From Paenibacillus dendrobii (lineage in GTDB: Bacteria; Bacillota; Bacilli; Paenibacillales; Paenibacillaceae), in NCBI RefSeq assembly GCF_009807035.1, contig NZ_WUBI01000004.1:610408-674407 (forward strand): a stretch of 64,000 bases of DNA. The letters run 5' to 3'. Below, one piece after another: positions 9,041 to 17,641 of this stretch. The notes below the pieces were generated by a model. The model saw only the letters and a program-made list of their open reading frames with translations, had not been told where the DNA came from and searched no databases. Every line of letters begins with the position of its first letter. Positions within the stretch are counted from its first letter, which is position 1. Made by a program: the position numbers and the translations under genes.

Positions 9041-9066
9041 AAAAGCGCCCCTAAAAGGGCGCTTTT
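9041..9066. terminator. bidirectional intrinsic terminator
   Basis: Perfect ten-base stem AAAAGCGCCC/GGGCGCTTTT around CTAAAA. A-run on the left and T-run on the right let it serve the small plus-strand gene and possibly the convergent vanW gene. Confidence 0.88.
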
Positions 9067-9192
9067 CTTCTATATAAAGTCGATAAGTGAAAAGATGATT
9101 TTTTATTCCCAAAAACAAGAGGCGGGTTCCTTGCCGGTGTTGTACACCGAAAGGGACGCCGCCTTCACGTGTAAAACGGATACATGCAGTTC

Positions 9193-10629
9193 TTAAAAAT
9201 TCGGTCCGCTTACGCCATCCTCAACGACCTGATTCTTCGAATCCGAAGAATCATTGCTGATGCCGGACTCGCCGGAATGCACGGCGATCAGCCGGTTTTG
9301 CGGACGATAAGTGTCACGGGAGACCTGATTGCGCTCGACAACCTTCCCATTCACCTTTTTAACCTGATACGTCTCCACAATATATCCCGGTTTGCCCTCC
9401 TGCAGCACTTCCTGCGCTCCGACCGGAATGTCCTTGTTCTGCACGAACTTCTCCGTTACAGGCAGCGTTTCTATGGTGCGCGACTCCAGCGAATACTCGG
9501 TATTTTGGGGGAAGGTGCCGAAGAACTTCACCGTCAATGTGTTGCCGTCCACGAAGGCACGGATAATAAGTGATTTGCCGGTGGTATTTTTGAAACGGAA
9601 ATTAATGGACCCCTCGGCAAATGTAGCGTCCAGGCCTTTTGGCAGGTAGCTGACCGGGAGGGAATGATTGCGGCGTTCCACAATTTGCAGCCCCGTGCGA
9701 AGTGCTGCGTTATATACCGTGCTGGACACCTGGCAGATGCCTCCGCCGATCCCCGGTACCAGCTTTCCATTGAGAATGACGGGTGCCTCCCGGAATCCGT
9801 ATTTCTCTTCAGCCTTCGCGATGACCTTGCCGTAATCGAAAAAGTCTCCCGGTTTCAGTTCCATTCCATCGATAGCCTTTGCGGCTGAACTTACATTATA
9901 GATGCGACCTGATGCGCTTGAACCGAGCCCTGTGCTGAATTCGATGATTTTACGGTCAATGCCCTCTTCCTTCAGACTCTTTACCGTAACTTCCGGTTTC
10001 ATTGTATATAAAGGAAGCTTAACTTTTAGCGGCGCTGAATCCGCATCGGTGCCGGCGAAGCTTTTCGGAATGATGGCCGTCACCGTTTGGGTGAGGGTTT
10101 TCCAATCTATGCGAAGGGCGGAGATCTCAGGCGTATATACGATTTCATCCGATGGGGTAATCCGGCGAGAGGCATTCACGGACTTTCCGAAATATTTTTC
10201 TTCCCAATCAGGGCTGAACGTTTGCTTCATCAGGGATATATTCCAATGCGGCGTAACACTCCACTCCTGCTGGAATTGTTGCCTTGCGTTCATCCGCTCG
10301 GCCCAGCTCCCCTCGTACAGGCGCGTAACCGCGCTGCGGAAGTCATCTGCTTCAAACGTGACTCCGGCGTTCTTTAGCGTGAGCGTGACATCCGGCACGT
10401 CATGGACATTCGTGTAAAGAGTGAGCGTTTTTTGCTGAAGTGCGTTTAGTTTGGCATTCAGCTCCTTCAGCACCTCGTCCTTTTTCTTTCCGCCCACATC
10501 CCATCCACCCACTACGACATGATTTGGAATCGTATTCTGACTGATATAGAGATGGATCCCTCCTGCGGCGAGGGAACCGATTAGCCCGATACTGGCGATG
10601 ATGATCAGAATGAGATGAATTTTTTTCAT
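9193..10629 (-). CDS. VanW family protein with G5 domain
   Basis: Membrane-anchored extracellular envelope protein of 478 residues. One N-terminal transmembrane/signal segment (residues 1-25) is followed by two linker regions of the peptidoglycan-binding-like type seen in VanW proteins, then the VanW core (GDFFDYG, GFREAPVILNGK, GIGGGICQVSSTVYNA) and a C-terminal G5-like domain (EVLQEGKPGYIVETYQVKKV). Start: ATG 10629 has AAGGTGG five bases upstream; the GTG at 10638 overlaps that site. Role in wall or glycopeptide response is suggested by the name only; the biochemical function of VanW is not known. Confidence 0.85.
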   Translation of the reverse strand: MKKIHLILIIIASIGLIGSLAAGGIHLYISQNTIPNHVVVGGWDVGGKKKDEVLKELNAKLNALQQKTLTLYTNVHDVPDVTLTLKNAGVTFEADDFRSAVTRLYEGSWAERMNARQQFQQEWSVTPHWNISLMKQTFSPDWEEKYFGKSVNASRRITPSDEIVYTPEISALRIDWKTLTQTVTAIIPKSFAGTDADSAPLKVKLPLYTMKPEVTVKSLKEEGIDRKIIEFSTGLGSSASGRIYNVSSAAKAIDGMELKPGDFFDYGKVIAKAEEKYGFREAPVILNGKLVPGIGGGICQVSSTVYNAALRTGLQIVERRNHSLPVSYLPKGLDATFAEGSINFRFKNTTGKSLIIRAFVDGNTLTVKFFGTFPQNTEYSLESRTIETLPVTEKFVQNKDIPVGAQEVLQEGKPGYIVETYQVKKVNGKVVERNQVSRDTYRPQNRLIAVHSGESGISNDSSDSKNQVVEDGVSGPNF

Positions 10630-10721
10630 GGCGCCCACCTTTTTCGCTTCTTATTAAACGTAATTGATTGTACCTTTCATATATATGTAAGAAAATTGGG
10701 AAAATTTCGGGTACTCAAAAG

Positions 10722-10737
10722 GTAACAAATTTGTTAC
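10722..10737. promoter_or_regulatory. perfect 16-base palindrome between vanW and ftsE
   Basis: GTAACAAATTTGTTAC, a perfect palindrome in the 209-base divergent intergenic region. The half sites resemble the GTAACA/TGTTAC dyads at yhbD. A TATAAT (10801-10806) without an obvious -35 box lies between it and ftsE. Probable operator; the regulator is unknown. Confidence 0.45.
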
Positions 10738-10838
10738 AATGAAAAACATCGTGATGATTTCTAAAGTTTTTTAAAGGAATTAGCTGGAACATGTCGAAAT
10801 TATAATGGCTAATTATGTAACTAGGAAGTGATAATGAA

Positions 10839-11525
10839 GTGATTGAAATGCAGGATGTGTGGAAGACATACCCCAACGGAACCCATGCGCTACAAGGAGT
10901 ATCCGTCAAGATTGACCGTAATGAGTTCGTATATGTCGTCGGACCGTCCGGCGCAGGCAAATCGACTTTTATGAAGCTCATTTATAGAGAAGAAGTGCCA
11001 ACGAAAGGGCAGATTTCTGTAAACGGGTTTAATATAGGCAAACTGAAGCAGCGCAAGATTCCTTACGTCAGACGCAATATCGGCGTTATTTTTCAGGATT
11101 TCCGGCTTTTGCCCCGGCTTACAGCTTATGAGAACGTAGCTTTCGCCATGGAAGTTATTGAAGCCCCGAAGCGACAAATGAAAAAACGCGTGATGGAAGT
11201 ACTGGATCTGGTGGGCCTTAAGTCGAAGGCGAACCGTCAGCCAGCCCAGCTCTCCGGCGGAGAGCAGCAGCGGATTGCCATCGCTCGCGCCATCGTCAAC
11301 AACCCTTCCGTTATCATTGCGGACGAGCCAACCGGCAACCTTGACCCCGAAACCTCCTGGGGCATTATGCAGCTGCTGGATGAAATCAATTTCCGCGGAA
11401 CAACCATTGTTATGGCCACTCACAACAAGGATATCGTGAATACGATGCGCAAACGCGTCATCGCGATTGAACAGGGCAACATTGTGCGCGACCAGCTGAG
11501 AGGAGAATACGGATATGACTTTTAA
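10839..11525 (+). CDS. ftsE: cell division ATP-binding protein FtsE
   Basis: ABC ATPase of 228 residues that pairs with FtsX in the membrane to activate peptidoglycan hydrolases. Walker A GPSGAGKST, signature LSGGEQQR, Walker B VIIADEPTGNLD and the switch His in MATHNKD are all present. The N-terminus MIEMQDVWKTYPNGTHALQG is typical of FtsE; the start is GTG 10839 behind AGGAAG. Its end overlaps ftsX by 11 bases, indicating translational coupling. Confidence 0.96.
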   Translation: MIEMQDVWKTYPNGTHALQGVSVKIDRNEFVYVVGPSGAGKSTFMKLIYREEVPTKGQISVNGFNIGKLKQRKIPYVRRNIGVIFQDFRLLPRLTAYENVAFAMEVIEAPKRQMKKRVMEVLDLVGLKSKANRQPAQLSGGEQQRIAIARAIVNNPSVIIADEPTGNLDPETSWGIMQLLDEINFRGTTIVMATHNKDIVNTMRKRVIAIEQGNIVRDQLRGEYGYDF

Positions 11526-12429
11526 CACCTTCTTGCGGCATTTGCGGGAAGGGGCGAAGAACGTATTCCGCAACGGCTGGATGTCCGTCGCATCCATTGT
11601 ATCCATTATCGTATCTCTATTCATTTTGGGCGTATTTATTCTGCTTGTACTGAATGTCAATGCTGTCGCCGACAAAGCGGACAAGCAGGTACAGATCCGG
11701 GCATACCTGAATTTGAACGTGGACCAGAAGCTGCGTGAGGCGGTACAGAAGGAAATCGCCGCGATGCCTGAGGTCAGCAAGATCGATTTTATTTCCAAGG
11801 AACAAGGATTGGATGATTTCCGTAAGAGCATGGGTGAAGAGGGCAAGGATCTTCTCGAAGGCTTTGACAAAGACAATAACCCGCTTCCGGATGCGTTCAA
11901 GATCGAAGTATATGAACCGACCACGGTTCCGTTTGTAGCCAAAAAAATTGAAGCGCTCAATACAACGCATACCGAACAGCAGCCGATTATGAAGGTGAAG
12001 TACGGTAAAGGAACGATTGAGACGCTGTTTAAGGTGACGCGCGCGGTGCGCAACATCGGTTTTATTTTCGTAGCAGGCCTGGCCCTGATGTCGATGTTCC
12101 TGATTTCGAATACCATACGGGTAACCATTCTGGCACGGCGCAGGGAAATTGGCATTATGAAGCTGGTTGGTGCGACCAACACGTTCATCCGCTGGCCGTT
12201 TTTCGTGGAAGGAACACTGATTGGACTCATCGGCTCATTGATTACGTTATTGCTCCTGTTTGTGGGCTACGACCGTTTGGCCGCATCTGTCGGCTCGGAT
12301 ATTTCGTTACAAATGTCGTTGCTGCCTGTGAGTGATTTGTGGCAGTGGGGCGGACTTTTATTGATACTCGGTGTGCTCATCGGCATGTGGGGAACAACAC
12401 TCTCCATTCGCAAATTCTTGAAGGTATAG
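11515..12429 (+). CDS. ftsX: permease-like cell division protein FtsX
   Basis: Membrane partner of FtsE, 304 residues. Visible: cytoplasmic N-terminus, first transmembrane segment around residues 23-45, a large extracellular loop (about 50-165) that in the family contacts the hydrolase, and three C-terminal membrane segments with the typical RREIGIMKLVGAT coupling motif. GAGAGGAG precedes the ATG inside the end of ftsE. Followed by a secreted coiled-coil M23 hydrolase gene, the expected FtsEX client. Confidence 0.95.
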   Translation: MTFNTFLRHLREGAKNVFRNGWMSVASIVSIIVSLFILGVFILLVLNVNAVADKADKQVQIRAYLNLNVDQKLREAVQKEIAAMPEVSKIDFISKEQGLDDFRKSMGEEGKDLLEGFDKDNNPLPDAFKIEVYEPTTVPFVAKKIEALNTTHTEQQPIMKVKYGKGTIETLFKVTRAVRNIGFIFVAGLALMSMFLISNTIRVTILARRREIGIMKLVGATNTFIRWPFFVEGTLIGLIGSLITLLLLFVGYDRLAASVGSDISLQMSLLPVSDLWQWGGLLLILGVLIGMWGTTLSIRKFLKV

Positions 12430-12505
12430 ATCAGTCATGCAAGTTGCTGCTAAGCCCGGGATGATTCCATATGGAAGATGATTTGGAAAGGATGGGGAAC
12501 GCAAG

Positions 12506-13783
12506 TTGAAAAAGATAGTTTCTGTACTTGCCGTCGTTTTGCTGGCGGCCGCAATTTTCCAGCCCTCTGAGGGTTATGCCAAGAAAAGAACCGTCGATCA
12601 GATCGAGCATGAACTGAAAGTTCTGCAGCAGCAGGCGCAGGCCGCCAAATCGCAGAAGGAAAAGGCCGATTCGCAAAAGCAGGAAGCTCAGCATTACAAA
12701 AACAAAACTTCGCAAAACCTGCAATATGTAATGGACCAAATTACTCAGGTGAGCAATAAAATGACGGGCATTTCGGTTCAAATCGATGCGACGCAGGATC
12801 AGCTTCGGACGACAGCGACGGAGCTGGATGCCGCAGAAGACCGGATTCAGTCCCGTGAAAAAATGCTGGAGTCCCGCGTCAGATTAATGTATACGGACGG
12901 GAGCGTTTCTTACCTGGAGGTGCTGATGTCCTCCACAAGCTTCTCGGATTTCCTGGAGCGGGCTGATTCGCTTAAAAACTTCGTGGATCAGGACAAGGAT
13001 CTGCTGGAGCAGCATAAGAAGGACAAGGCACTGGTATTGGACAAGAAGAAAGAACTAGAAGGCCAGTATGCCAAGGCAAAGGATCTGTACGCCGAGATGG
13101 AGAGCCAGAAATCCATTCTGGACGAGAATGAGAAGCAAAAGCAGATCCTGATAGCCAAGTACGATCAGCAGATTGAGGAAAACGATGACATCAGCGAAGA
13201 GCAGAATGAAATGCTCGTGAACCTGGTGAGCAAACGTTCCGCGCTGCAGCAGGAGAAAAACAAGCTGAAAGCGGAAGAAGCTGCAAAACGCGCGGCTGCA
13301 GCTAAGGCTGCTGCGGCGAAGAAGGCGGCGGCAGCGAAGAAAAAGGGCAGCACGACTGTTGCAAGCTCAGGAGGCTTTAGTGGAAACGGCGGCCCTCTGT
13401 ATATGCCAGTAAGCGGTGCTCGCATCTCGTCGGGATTCGGACGAAGAGTCCATCCGGTGACCGGAGAAGTCGGGAAAATGCATAAAGGCGTTGACCTGGC
13501 GGTTCCGCAAGGAACCCCAATCCACGCAGCAGATGAAGGAACGGTAACCTTGGCTGAATGGTGGAGCGGCTACGGCAACTGTGTTATTATCGATCATGGA
13601 GGCGGTATGTGGACGCTTTATGGCCATATCCGTACCGGCGGAATCAAGGTTAAGGTTGGCGATCATGTCAGCCGCGGCCAAGTGATCGCGGAATCCGGAG
13701 CGACAGGACAAGTTACAGGTCCCCATCTGCATTTCGAAGTACGTGAGAACGGAACCGCTGTAAATCCGATGCCTTATTTGTAG
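12506..13783 (+). CDS. secreted M23 peptidoglycan endopeptidase with coiled coil (EnvC/CwlO-like)
   Basis: Wall hydrolase, 425 residues, start TTG 12506 after AAAGGATGGGG. Signal peptide (residues 1-25, ending near GYAKK), a long heptad-rich coiled coil (about 28-250) rich in Gln, Lys and Glu, a low-complexity Ala/Lys stretch, then a LytM/M23 domain with intact zinc motifs: MHKGVDL (HxxxD) and GPHLHFEV (HxH). The coiled coil directly after FtsEX strongly suggests activation by FtsEX, as for EnvC in Gram-negatives and CwlO in B. subtilis. Here the catalytic domain is M23, unlike CwlO's NlpC/P60 domain. Confidence 0.9.
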   Translation: MKKIVSVLAVVLLAAAIFQPSEGYAKKRTVDQIEHELKVLQQQAQAAKSQKEKADSQKQEAQHYKNKTSQNLQYVMDQITQVSNKMTGISVQIDATQDQLRTTATELDAAEDRIQSREKMLESRVRLMYTDGSVSYLEVLMSSTSFSDFLERADSLKNFVDQDKDLLEQHKKDKALVLDKKKELEGQYAKAKDLYAEMESQKSILDENEKQKQILIAKYDQQIEENDDISEEQNEMLVNLVSKRSALQQEKNKLKAEEAAKRAAAAKAAAAKKAAAAKKKGSTTVASSGGFSGNGGPLYMPVSGARISSGFGRRVHPVTGEVGKMHKGVDLAVPQGTPIHAADEGTVTLAEWWSGYGNCVIIDHGGGMWTLYGHIRTGGIKVKVGDHVSRGQVIAESGATGQVTGPHLHFEVRENGTAVNPMPYL

Positions 13784-13877
13784 GCGTATAAATATTCCGT
13801 ACAAGCCGGACATATACTAGAGTGGTTGGAACTGGTCCTGTAAGGCTTGGCCGGAGAATAAAAGGCGGTGATCACAC

Positions 13878-15338
13878 TTGAAAAAACGTACGGTCGTATT
13901 GTTGGTCCTTCTGGCGATGCTGGGCGGAAGCGTACTGACGCTGGCATTGACAGGTTCAAGTTTTGCCACGCAAGCAACGACGGGACAAGGAGTGCTAGCG
14001 AGCATATCCAGCGGCCTGAAGCAGGATGAAGCTAAAAAAATCGGTACAGCTCTGGATCTGATCCAGTCGAATTATTATCAGGATGTGGACCGCAGTAAAC
14101 TGGTGGACGGTGCCATTAACGGGATGATGCAGTCACTGGATGATCCATATTCCTCCTATATGGGCAAAAAAACAGCCGAAGAGTTCGAGGAAACCATTGA
14201 AGGCTCCTTCAGCGGCATTGGCGCTGAGGTATCTTCCGAGGATGGCAACGTCGTCGTGGTATCTCCAATTAAGGGCTCGCCAGCCGAGAAAGCGGGGATC
14301 CGCGCGAAGGATGTTATCCTGACCGTTAACGGGGAATCGCTGCACGGTTTGGAACTGAATGATGCGGTATCGAAAATTCGCGGTCCAAAGGGCAGTGAAG
14401 CCAAGCTGACGGTTAAACGAAGCGGTTCTACCGCACCGATCGAATATACCATTGTCCGTGCGGACGTGGACGTTGAGACTGTGAAGGCTCATATGGAACC
14501 AGGCAAAATCGGCGTTATCGAAATTACCCAGTTCTCGCTGAACACGGGCGATCGCTTCAAACAGGAGCTATCTAAGCTTGAAGGCGAGGGAATGCAGGGT
14601 CTCGTGATTGATGTCCGAAACAATCCTGGCGGCGTTCTATCCGTAGTCATCGATATAGCCGAGCAGTTTGTGCCTAAAGGCAAGCTGATCGTTCAGGTAG
14701 AGGACAAGAACAAGAAACGCGATCAGAGCGTTTCCAAGGGAAGCGGCAAATCCTATCCGGTTACCTTGCTGATGAATAAGGGCAGTGCCAGCGCCTCGGA
14801 AATATTGGCGGGTGCGCTTCAGCAGTCCGCAGGGGCGAAGCTGATGGGCGAGAATTCCTTTGGTAAAGGTACGGTGCAAACGAGCTTTAGCAAGCAGCTC
14901 GGCGACGGCAGCCTGTTGAAGATTACCATTGCCAAATGGTTGACGCCAAACGGAAGCTGGATTCACAAGAAGGGCATTAAACCGGATATTGCGGTAGATC
15001 AGCCGGATTATTTCTCGGTGGCACCGATTAACAAGGAAAAAACCCTAAATTACAATATGAACAATACGGATATCAAGAGTGCGCAGGTTATGCTGGATGC
15101 ACTCGGATACAAGCCGGGACGCAAAGACGGATTCTTCGATCAGAAGACGGAAACGGCCGTGAAGTCGTTCCAGAAAGCGCAGAAGCTGAGCGAGAGCGGC
15201 GATGTTGACGCGAAGACAGCGGAAGCCCTGGAAACGGCGCTGATCAAGCATATACGTGATCCGAAAAACGATAACCAGTTGAAGGCCGGGATCGCTGAGG
15301 TCCAGAAGGAAATCGCAGCATCCGCGTCGAAACATTAA
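13878..15338 (+). CDS. carboxyl-terminal processing protease (S41) with peptidoglycan-binding domain
   Basis: Exported serine protease of the CtpA/CtpB family, 486 residues, TTG start. Signal segment (1-30), PDZ domain (about 95-170, SGIGAE...IKGSPAEKAGI), S41 core with catalytic Ser305 in GSASASE and Lys330 in FGKGTVQT, 25 residues apart as in CtpB, and a C-terminal peptidoglycan-binding-1 domain (about 395-455, VMLDALGYKPGRKDGFFD). Lies 94 bases after the M23 gene. In B. subtilis ctpB is also next to ftsEX. Substrate here unknown; sporulation signalling or control of the hydrolase are options. Confidence 0.92.
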   Translation: MKKRTVVLLVLLAMLGGSVLTLALTGSSFATQATTGQGVLASISSGLKQDEAKKIGTALDLIQSNYYQDVDRSKLVDGAINGMMQSLDDPYSSYMGKKTAEEFEETIEGSFSGIGAEVSSEDGNVVVVSPIKGSPAEKAGIRAKDVILTVNGESLHGLELNDAVSKIRGPKGSEAKLTVKRSGSTAPIEYTIVRADVDVETVKAHMEPGKIGVIEITQFSLNTGDRFKQELSKLEGEGMQGLVIDVRNNPGGVLSVVIDIAEQFVPKGKLIVQVEDKNKKRDQSVSKGSGKSYPVTLLMNKGSASASEILAGALQQSAGAKLMGENSFGKGTVQTSFSKQLGDGSLLKITIAKWLTPNGSWIHKKGIKPDIAVDQPDYFSVAPINKEKTLNYNMNNTDIKSAQVMLDALGYKPGRKDGFFDQKTETAVKSFQKAQKLSESGDVDAKTAEALETALIKHIRDPKNDNQLKAGIAEVQKEIAASASKH

Positions 15339-15366
15339 AGAAGGCTTATAAGCCTTCTTTTTTCTT
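15337..15366 (+). terminator. intrinsic terminator after the S41 protease gene
   Basis: Perfect palindrome AAAGAAGGCTTA/TAAGCCTTCTTT followed by TTTTTTC, beginning inside the stop codon. Confidence 0.85.
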
Positions 15367-15445
15367 TGATATTATATAAAATGAAATTACCGAACTCATT
15401 CTAATGCATTTTAAAAGTAACGTTTCATATGGGAAGGAGAGTGAC

Positions 15446-16765
15446 ATGACGTTGGAAGTCGCTTTGGAACTGCTTTGGCATTGGACGGACGCAGTGGTGC
15501 AGTTGCTGCTGCAGCCGTTTTACTATATTTCGATATTGTTTATGATGCTGGTGTACCGGAGGCAGGTGCTGCTGGAGCGAAGGCTCTTCTCTGTGCGGCT
15601 GCACAGCTGGGGGCTGCAGACCTGGCGGACCCTCATCGGAGGTCTGCTTGCGGGCATTAGCGTATCCGTCGTCATTGCCTTTCTTGGCATTTCACTCTCT
15701 CAGCAGGCAGTGTGGTGCATATGGATTGTTGCGATCATTCTGCTGCTGTTCCGTGTACGCTATTTATGTTTCGCATATTCCATAGGTATCCTTGGCATCA
15801 TCCAATTTGTGATCGGCTTCTTTCCGGACTGGAATCCGGACGGAATCGCAGGCACAGCGGCGGAGACCGTTCGCGGACTGGACATCCCGGCACTCCTGGC
15901 CCTCGTGGCCGTTCTGCATCTGGCTGAGGCACTGCTCGTGAAGCTTCAAGGCGCCGGGTTCGCTAATCCGGTCTTTATGGAGAGTAAGCGGGGCAAGCTG
16001 GTCGGCGGGTATCAAATGCAGGCATTCTGGCCGATTCCGCTCTTCTTGCTGATTCCGGCTCCATCTGCGGGAGCGCTGCTCCCTTGGACTCCATTGCTTG
16101 GAGGAGACGGCTGGAGCAGCGGCTTCAGCATGGCTGCACTCCCGGTGGTTATTGGCTTCAGTGAGATGACCCAAAGCATGCTGCCGCAAGTTAAGGCGGA
16201 CAGAACTTTCAAGCGTCTGCTTGTCTACAGCTTTGCCCTGTTGGCAATTAGCCTGCTGGCTTCCTGGTGGAAGCCGCTGATGATTGCCGCAGCCCTTGTC
16301 AGCATACTGGTCCATGAAGGGCTGCTGTGGTACAGCCGTCTGGAAGAGCAGCAAAGCAGCCCGATGTTTGTGCATCCGCAGCAGGGTCTGAAGGTGTTGG
16401 CTGTCATTCCGGGCAGTCCGGCCGAAAGCTTGGGTATACAGGCCGGTGAAGCGATCGTGAAGATTAACGGTATTTCCATTCGTACCAAGGAGCAGATGCA
16501 TGCGGCTCTGCGAAAAAATCCAGCCTTTTGCAAGCTGGAGGTCCGCAATCTTCAGGGGGAAAGCAAATTCCTGCAGCGAGCAATCTACGCCGGAGAGCAT
16601 CATCAGCTTGGCGCTATTCTAGCCCCTGATCCGGATGTCGGTGTCGCGCTCGTCATGAAGCCGGTTAGCATTTTCCAATTGATCGCTATGAAGGTACAGT
16701 CGAAGAACAAAACAAATGAAGCTCAACTCGGTAAACCGCGTGATGGTGATGCCGCAGAAATGTAA
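15446..16765 (+). CDS. minJ: MinJ-like multipass membrane protein with C-terminal PDZ domain
   Basis: Polytopic membrane protein of 439 residues. Start ATG 15446 behind GGAAGGAG (15432-15439); a longer frame from 15404 has no ribosome-binding site. About seven to eight hydrophobic segments fill residues 15-290, followed by a PDZ domain (about 310-385: GLKVLAVIPGSPAESLGIQ, AIVKINGISI). Topology, size and position right after the ftsEX/ctp genes match B. subtilis MinJ (YvjD), which bridges DivIVA and MinD at the pole and septum. Sequence similarity of MinJ proteins is low, so context carries much of the call. Not a protease: no catalytic residues are seen. Confidence 0.7.
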   Translation: MTLEVALELLWHWTDAVVQLLLQPFYYISILFMMLVYRRQVLLERRLFSVRLHSWGLQTWRTLIGGLLAGISVSVVIAFLGISLSQQAVWCIWIVAIILLLFRVRYLCFAYSIGILGIIQFVIGFFPDWNPDGIAGTAAETVRGLDIPALLALVAVLHLAEALLVKLQGAGFANPVFMESKRGKLVGGYQMQAFWPIPLFLLIPAPSAGALLPWTPLLGGDGWSSGFSMAALPVVIGFSEMTQSMLPQVKADRTFKRLLVYSFALLAISLLASWWKPLMIAAALVSILVHEGLLWYSRLEEQQSSPMFVHPQQGLKVLAVIPGSPAESLGIQAGEAIVKINGISIRTKEQMHAALRKNPAFCKLEVRNLQGESKFLQRAIYAGEHHQLGAILAPDPDVGVALVMKPVSIFQLIAMKVQSKNKTNEAQLGKPRDGDAAEM

Positions 16766-16791
16766 ATGCTTTGATCCGGCGGATCATAAAC

Positions 16792-16830
16792 AAAGGGCAG
16801 GGAGATATGATCTCCCTGCCCTTTGTTTTT
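16792..16830. terminator. bidirectional terminator between minJ-like gene and motB
   Basis: Perfect 15-base stem AAAGGGCAGGGAGAT/ATCTCCCTGCCCTTT with a three-base loop, followed by GTTTTTT. Lies between convergent genes. Confidence 0.92.
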
Positions 16831-16831
16831 T

Positions 16832-17641
16832 CTATTCTTGAAGCTGGCGCAGCACAATAATCTCTACGCGCCGGTTTTTTTGCCGTCCGGCTTCCGTTGC
16901 GTTATCAGCAGCCGGTCTTGTATCTGCATAGCCCGCGTACTGGAACTCTTCGGCATTCAAGTGCCTTTGATCCAGGAAATAACGGAGCACCGATAATGCG
17001 CGGGCGCCTGACAGTTCCCAATTATCCTTATACTTGGAAGCATATACAATTGGGAGGTTATCCGTGTGTCCCTCGATACTGATCGTGGTATGCAATTCCT
17101 TGAACAAGCTGGCAAGCTTGTCCAAGACCGGAACGGAACCTGTTTTCAGGTCGGCTTTGCCGACGTCGAACAGAAATTTATCGCTAAGCGTTATGGAAAT
17201 GCCCTGCGGCTGATCGGCGACGAATATTTGATCCTCCAGTTTATTGTCTTTGACGTAGTTAGAGATAACCTTCATCAGGTTCTGCAGCTCCTGCTCCTGT
17301 TTGCGGAAAGCAAGTTCGCGATCGGAGAGCTGTTCCGCACCCTTATTTTGCTGCTGCGGCGTTTTTATGGCAGTATCCGGGTTTTTGTGATTGTACTTGT
17401 CTGCTGTACCGGTAATGCCGGAACCCTGATCGAGAATGGAGTCGCCGCTTTTGAACGTCAGCTGGAGCGATTGGGTAATCTCCTTGTACTTTTGGGTGTC
17501 CAGACGGCTCATGGCAAACATCATCACGAAGAAAATCAGCAAGAGCGTAATCAAATCCGCGTAGGTGATCAGCCACCGGTCACGGCTATTTTCTCCGGTG
17601 TCTCCCTTTTTGTGTCGGGGCCGGTTAGTCCGCTGTCTCAT
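16832..17641 (-). CDS. motB: flagellar motor stator protein MotB
   Basis: Stator subunit, 269 residues. Short basic cytoplasmic N-terminus, a single transmembrane helix with the ion-binding Asp29 (YADLITLLLIFFVMMFAMS), a linker, and a C-terminal OmpA-like peptidoglycan-binding domain (about 150-265, SIEGHTDNLP, LSGARALSVLRY, NRRVEI). AAGGAGGG precedes ATG 17641, and the gene starts inside the last 17 bases of motA. Whether the channel carries protons or sodium cannot be decided with confidence from the helix. Confidence 0.92.
   Translation of the reverse strand: MRQRTNRPRHKKGDTGENSRDRWLITYADLITLLLIFFVMMFAMSRLDTQKYKEITQSLQLTFKSGDSILDQGSGITGTADKYNHKNPDTAIKTPQQQNKGAEQLSDRELAFRKQEQELQNLMKVISNYVKDNKLEDQIFVADQPQGISITLSDKFLFDVGKADLKTGSVPVLDKLASLFKELHTTISIEGHTDNLPIVYASKYKDNWELSGARALSVLRYFLDQRHLNAEEFQYAGYADTRPAADNATEAGRQKNRRVEIIVLRQLQE

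Noticed and set aside
10890..12230. Open frame of about 440 codons antisense to ftsE/ftsX
   Set aside because: Low-complexity Ser/Arg-rich translation typical of a shadow frame; ftsE and ftsX are certain.
15446..16765. Calling the PDZ membrane protein a site-2 protease
   Set aside because: No HExxH or LDG zinc motifs; PDZ is C-terminal after all helices, which fits MinJ rather than RseP.
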